This document shows positions 6,264-8,073 of a stretch of DNA of 8,073 nt, piece after piece. The DNA comes from Bifidobacteriaceae bacterium (GTDB lineage: Bacteria > Actinomycetota > Actinomycetes > Actinomycetales > WQXJ01). The position numbers were made by a program, and so were the translations under genes. Under the pieces are notes generated by a model, which was given only the letters and a program-made list of their open reading frames with translations, was not told the DNA's origin and made no database searches. Location: NCBI GenBank assembly GCA_031278675.1, contig JAITJY010000291.1:1-8073 (forward strand), written 5' to 3'. Within the stretch, counting starts at the first letter, position 1; each line of letters starts with the position of its first letter.

Positions 6264-7159
6264 CCGAAGACTCCCGCACCGACCAGGGTAATCAACACAT
6301 AGGCGAAGGGGGCTGTCATGAGGATGGAATCTACCCGGTCCAGGACACCACCGTGTCCTGGCAGCAATGAGCCCATGTCTTTGATGCCGATGGATCGTTT
6401 GAGGAGCGATTCGGCAAGGTCGCCGAGAGTGGCGGCCAACGACCCGAACACTGCGAGCGCCAATCCGAAGTACCAGGGCCGGCCCATCAGCGCCATGCCG
6501 ACAATCCCGGCGACACTGGCCAGGGCCACCGAGCCGGCCAGTCCTTCCCAGGTCTTCTTCGGGCTGACTTTCGGGGCGAGTTTGTGCCGACCCAGGTATG
6601 CGCCGGCAAAATAGCCGCCCGTGTCGGATGCGACCGGGATCGCCACCAACAACAACACCAACCAACGGCCCTGGGCCATGAAACTGAGCAACACCACCAA
6701 CGCAGCCAGGGTCGGTAAATAAAGCACTGCGAAAGCCGAGGCGTAGATGTCCTGGGCGAGGGAACGCACCCCCTGGACGCCATCCGGCGCCGCGCCGGGG
6801 GCGCGGCGGTAATCGAAGTCCAAGGCCCGCCACACTGCTGTTGCAGCCAGTGTCAAGAACACACCCACCACCACTCCACCCGGGCCTGCGGCGGCCCCAG
6901 CGACCTGTGTGGCCACGGCACCGACTGCCAGCGGGACAAACGGGAGGCGGAAACCGGCCTTGCCTAGCGCGACGGTCAGTTCGCGCAGAGCCAGGACCAA
7001 CGCCACGCAGACCAGGCCCAGGAATGCCCACGGCGTGAACCAGACGCTGGCGATCAGCAGGACAATCAGGCCCAACCCCGTCGGCACGGCGACCGCGAGG
7101 TCCCGTCCCCGCCGCGCAGAGCCCTTAGCCGCAGGGGCCGGCGGATCGCTTGACGCCAT
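6260..7159 (-). CDS. cdsA: Phosphatidate cytidylyltransferase (CDP-diglyceride synthase)
   Basis: CdsA converts phosphatidic acid and CTP to CDP-diacylglycerol and pyrophosphate at the cytoplasmic membrane, the committed precursor of phosphatidylinositol, phosphatidylglycerol, cardiolipin and phosphatidylethanolamine. The product has 299 residues with about eight hydrophobic segments after a short basic N-terminus (KGSARRGRD, 12-20). The C-terminal CDS signature fits fully: S251, K254-R255, K260-D261, H269-G270-G271, D274-R275 and D277. The preceding conserved block, with D179-T180 and SPKKTWEG at 199-206, is also present. The ATG at 7159 overlaps the frr stop as TGATG, with GAGG a few bases upstream, and the TGA at 6260 overlaps the rlmN start. 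It is therefore the second gene of a tightly coupled operon. Alanine-rich spacers near residues 85-125 are the least conserved part. Confidence 0.97.
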   Translation of the reverse strand: MASSDPPAPAAKGSARRGRDLAVAVPTGLGLIVLLIASVWFTPWAFLGLVCVALVLALRELTVALGKAGFRLPFVPLAVGAVATQVAGAAAGPGGVVVGVFLTLAATAVWRALDFDYRRAPGAAPDGVQGVRSLAQDIYASAFAVLYLPTLAALVVLLSFMAQGRWLVLLLVAIPVASDTGGYFAGAYLGRHKLAPKVSPKKTWEGLAGSVALASVAGIVGMALMGRPWYFGLALAVFGSLAATLGDLAESLLKRSIGIKDMGSLLPGHGGVLDRVDSILMTAPFAYVLITLVGAGVFG

Positions 7160-7716
7160 CAGACCTCGAGCAGTTCGGCTTCTTTGCGGGATAGCAGTTC
7201 GTCGATCTTGGCAATATGAGACTTGGTCATGCCGTCCAGCTTGCCTTCGGCGCTCCGCACTTCATCCTGGCCGGCCTCGCCTTCCTTTTGGATACGAGTC
7301 AACGCTTCGCGCGCCTTATGCCGGGCTTGGCGCACACCCACCCGCCCTTCTTCAGCGCGGCCACGCGCCAATTTGACGTATTCCTTGCGGCGCTCCTGCG
7401 TCAACTCGGGCAGATTGACCAAAATCACCGCCCCATCATCCGACGGGTTGACACCCAGATCGGAATTACGGATGGCCTTTTCAATACTGGTCATCGCAGA
7501 CTTGTCATATGGGGTAATGATCACTGTACGAGCCTCACGCACCACGACGGACGCCAACTGCTGCAGCGGAGCCGGGGCGCCGTAATAATCAACTTCGATT
7601 CTCTCGAACAGCGCCGGGTTGGCCCGGCCAGTGCGGATGGCCTGGAACTCGCCGGCGGCGTTCTCAACCGCCCGGGTCATGCGCCTCTCCGCGTCTCTAA
7701 TCACATCGGCAATCAC
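7159..7716 (-). CDS. frr: Ribosome recycling factor
   Basis: RRF works with EF-G to split post-termination 70S ribosomes. The product has 185 residues, the family norm. Landmarks include IRTGRANPALFERI (27-40), the DYYGAPAPLQQLA block of the hinge and beta domain, TPYDKSAM, the VNPSDDG turn, and LTQERRKEYVKLAR leading into the long C-terminal helix. The start is a GTG at 7716 with GGAG eight bases upstream; no in-frame alternative lies close by, and an overlapping ATG at 7730 is out of frame and stops after five codons. It is the first recognised gene of the frr-cdsA-rlmN-DivIVA-repeat operon. pyrH usually precedes frr in actinobacteria, but here about 320 bases without a gene come first. Confidence 0.97.
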   Translation of the reverse strand: MIADVIRDAERRMTRAVENAAGEFQAIRTGRANPALFERIEVDYYGAPAPLQQLASVVVREARTVIITPYDKSAMTSIEKAIRNSDLGVNPSDDGAVILVNLPELTQERRKEYVKLARGRAEEGRVGVRQARHKAREALTRIQKEGEAGQDEVRSAEGKLDGMTKSHIAKIDELLSRKEAELLEV

Positions 7717-7801
7717 GTTTGCTGCTCCATCTCCGGTCGGTTGGTTCGGTTGGCGTGGTTCGGCCGGGCTCCGGCGACCCGCCGCTACCAGACTACCGAC
7801 C

Positions 7802-7820
7802 GGTGGGGCTTCGCCCCACC
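7802..7820 (-). terminator. Tight GC hairpin upstream of frr (terminator or leader hairpin candidate)
   Basis: GGTGGGGC (7802-7809) and GCCCCACC (7813-7820) form a perfect 8-bp stem with a 3-base loop. No U-run follows on either strand. Actinobacterial terminators sometimes lack the U-run, so it could end the transcript of the gene further upstream, or it could be part of the frr leader about 85 bases before the start codon. Confidence 0.35.
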
Positions 7821-7900
7821 ATCTCCCCGATCATCTTCCAGATCGCCCTGAGCCAACCCGCCCCGGTTCCGCGCCCGCGGGCGTCAGCCGGCCGTCAGGA

Positions 7901-7932
7901 GCGTGCCCATCCGCTCGCCTTCAAGGGCACGC
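7901..7932 (-). repeat. 8-bp inverted repeat with 16-base loop
   Basis: GCGTGCCC (7901-7908) pairs perfectly with GGGCACGC (7925-7932) across 16 bases. It lies about 200 bases upstream of frr and, with the neighbouring palindrome at 7872-7883, makes this segment unusually rich in potential structure. Function unknown. Confidence 0.4.
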
Positions 7933-8037
7933 CGCCCGGGCCGCGCTCGACCTCCCCCCGCCGCCAGTCTTGGTACCCGTTTCGCGGCCCGACGTGAACA
8001 AGCCCGCACGTCACGCCGCGCGATGCTCCCCGGCCGG

Positions 8038-8073
8038 TCACAGGCGGTGGTAGAGCTTCAACGGGTTCTGGGG
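8038..8073 (-). CDS. Possible C-terminal end of an upstream gene
   Basis: From the right edge a - strand frame reads PQNPLKLYHRL and then TGA. The N-x-x-K-L-Y ending loosely resembles tails of amidohydrolase-type proteins, but eleven residues cannot support an assignment. It does not look like the end of pyrH, the gene normally found before frr. It may be a chance reading. Confidence 0.2.
   Translation of the reverse strand, partial: PQNPLKLYHRL

Larger units (their letters stand above)
7717..8037 (-). promoter_or_regulatory. Structured frr upstream region without a gene
   Basis: These 321 bases carry no recognisable gene on either strand. They are very GC-rich and hold several inverted repeats: GACGTG/CACGTC (7991-8012), an 8-bp stem (7901-7932), the 12-base palindrome CGCCCGCGGGCG (7872-7883) and a tight 8-bp hairpin (7802-7820). 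Near the frr start there is a short direct repeat, TCGGTTGG twice (7737-7753). The frr promoter and the terminator of the upstream gene should both be here, but I could not place either with confidence; TTGGCT (7856-7851, - strand) is the best -35-like hexamer and lacks a good -10. Confidence 0.45.

Noticed and set aside
6264..7031. The rlmN frame stays open far upstream, which could suggest a 628-residue fusion protein.
   Set aside because: The extension lies in a different frame of cdsA, has no domain character, and the ATG at 6263 has a ribosome binding site and the usual ATGA overlap.
7713..7730. A five-codon ORF (MEQQT) whose TGA overlaps the frr GTG, like a leader minigene.
   Set aside because: Its GGAG abuts the ATG with no spacing, so initiation is unlikely; the next GGAG serves frr itself.
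8041..8062. GGTGGTAGAGC near the right edge resembles a tRNA D-loop.
   Set aside because: The 5' half of the D-stem (GCTC) and an acceptor stem are missing, and the sequence ends before any T-loop could be seen.

Overview
This window is GC-rich bacterial DNA, most likely from an actinomycete (Actinomycetota). The protein sequences of PNPase, RlmN, CdsA and RRF read as actinobacterial. The frr-cdsA-rlmN order followed by a DivIVA-domain repeat protein, the use of GTG starts and the overlapping genes fit too. No mobile element, CRISPR array, rRNA or tRNA gene was found.

Layout from left to right. Bases 1-2002 (- strand) hold most of pnp (polynucleotide phosphorylase), whose C-terminal S1 domain runs off the left edge. 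A 380-base leader with two related GC-rich hairpins and an AT-rich stretch separates it from rpsO (S15; - strand, 2383-2652). A 372-base divergent intergenic region with two perfect inverted repeats follows. Next is the only confidently called + strand gene, a DASS/SLC13-type Na+-coupled dicarboxylate (or related anion) transporter (3025-4560), whose stop codon lies in an 18-bp tandem duplication. Tail-to-tail with it is a - strand block read right to left: frr (7716-7159), cdsA (7159-6260), rlmN (6263-5145) and a DivIVA-domain repeat protein (5152-4601). Each junction in this block overlaps by 1 to 8 bases, so it is almost certainly one translationally coupled operon. Upstream of frr lie about 320 bases with several hairpins and no gene, then what may be the last 11 codons of another - strand gene.

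Functionally the window is mostly informational housekeeping: RNA decay (PNPase), 30S assembly (S15), ribosome recycling (RRF) and 23S rRNA/tRNA methylation (RlmN). CdsA makes CDP-diacylglycerol for phospholipids, and a probable polar or division-site protein (DivIVA repeats) and an organic-anion importer complete the set. The points most worth a second look are regulatory and architectural: the paired hairpins in the pnp leader, a recurring TGTTCAA core in the rpsO/pnp/transporter regulatory DNA, the duplicated DivIVA-repeat protein, the structured frr leader without an adjacent pyrH, and the short distance between two clusters that are usually farther apart in actinobacteria. I see no clear new multi-gene system such as a defence or secretion locus.
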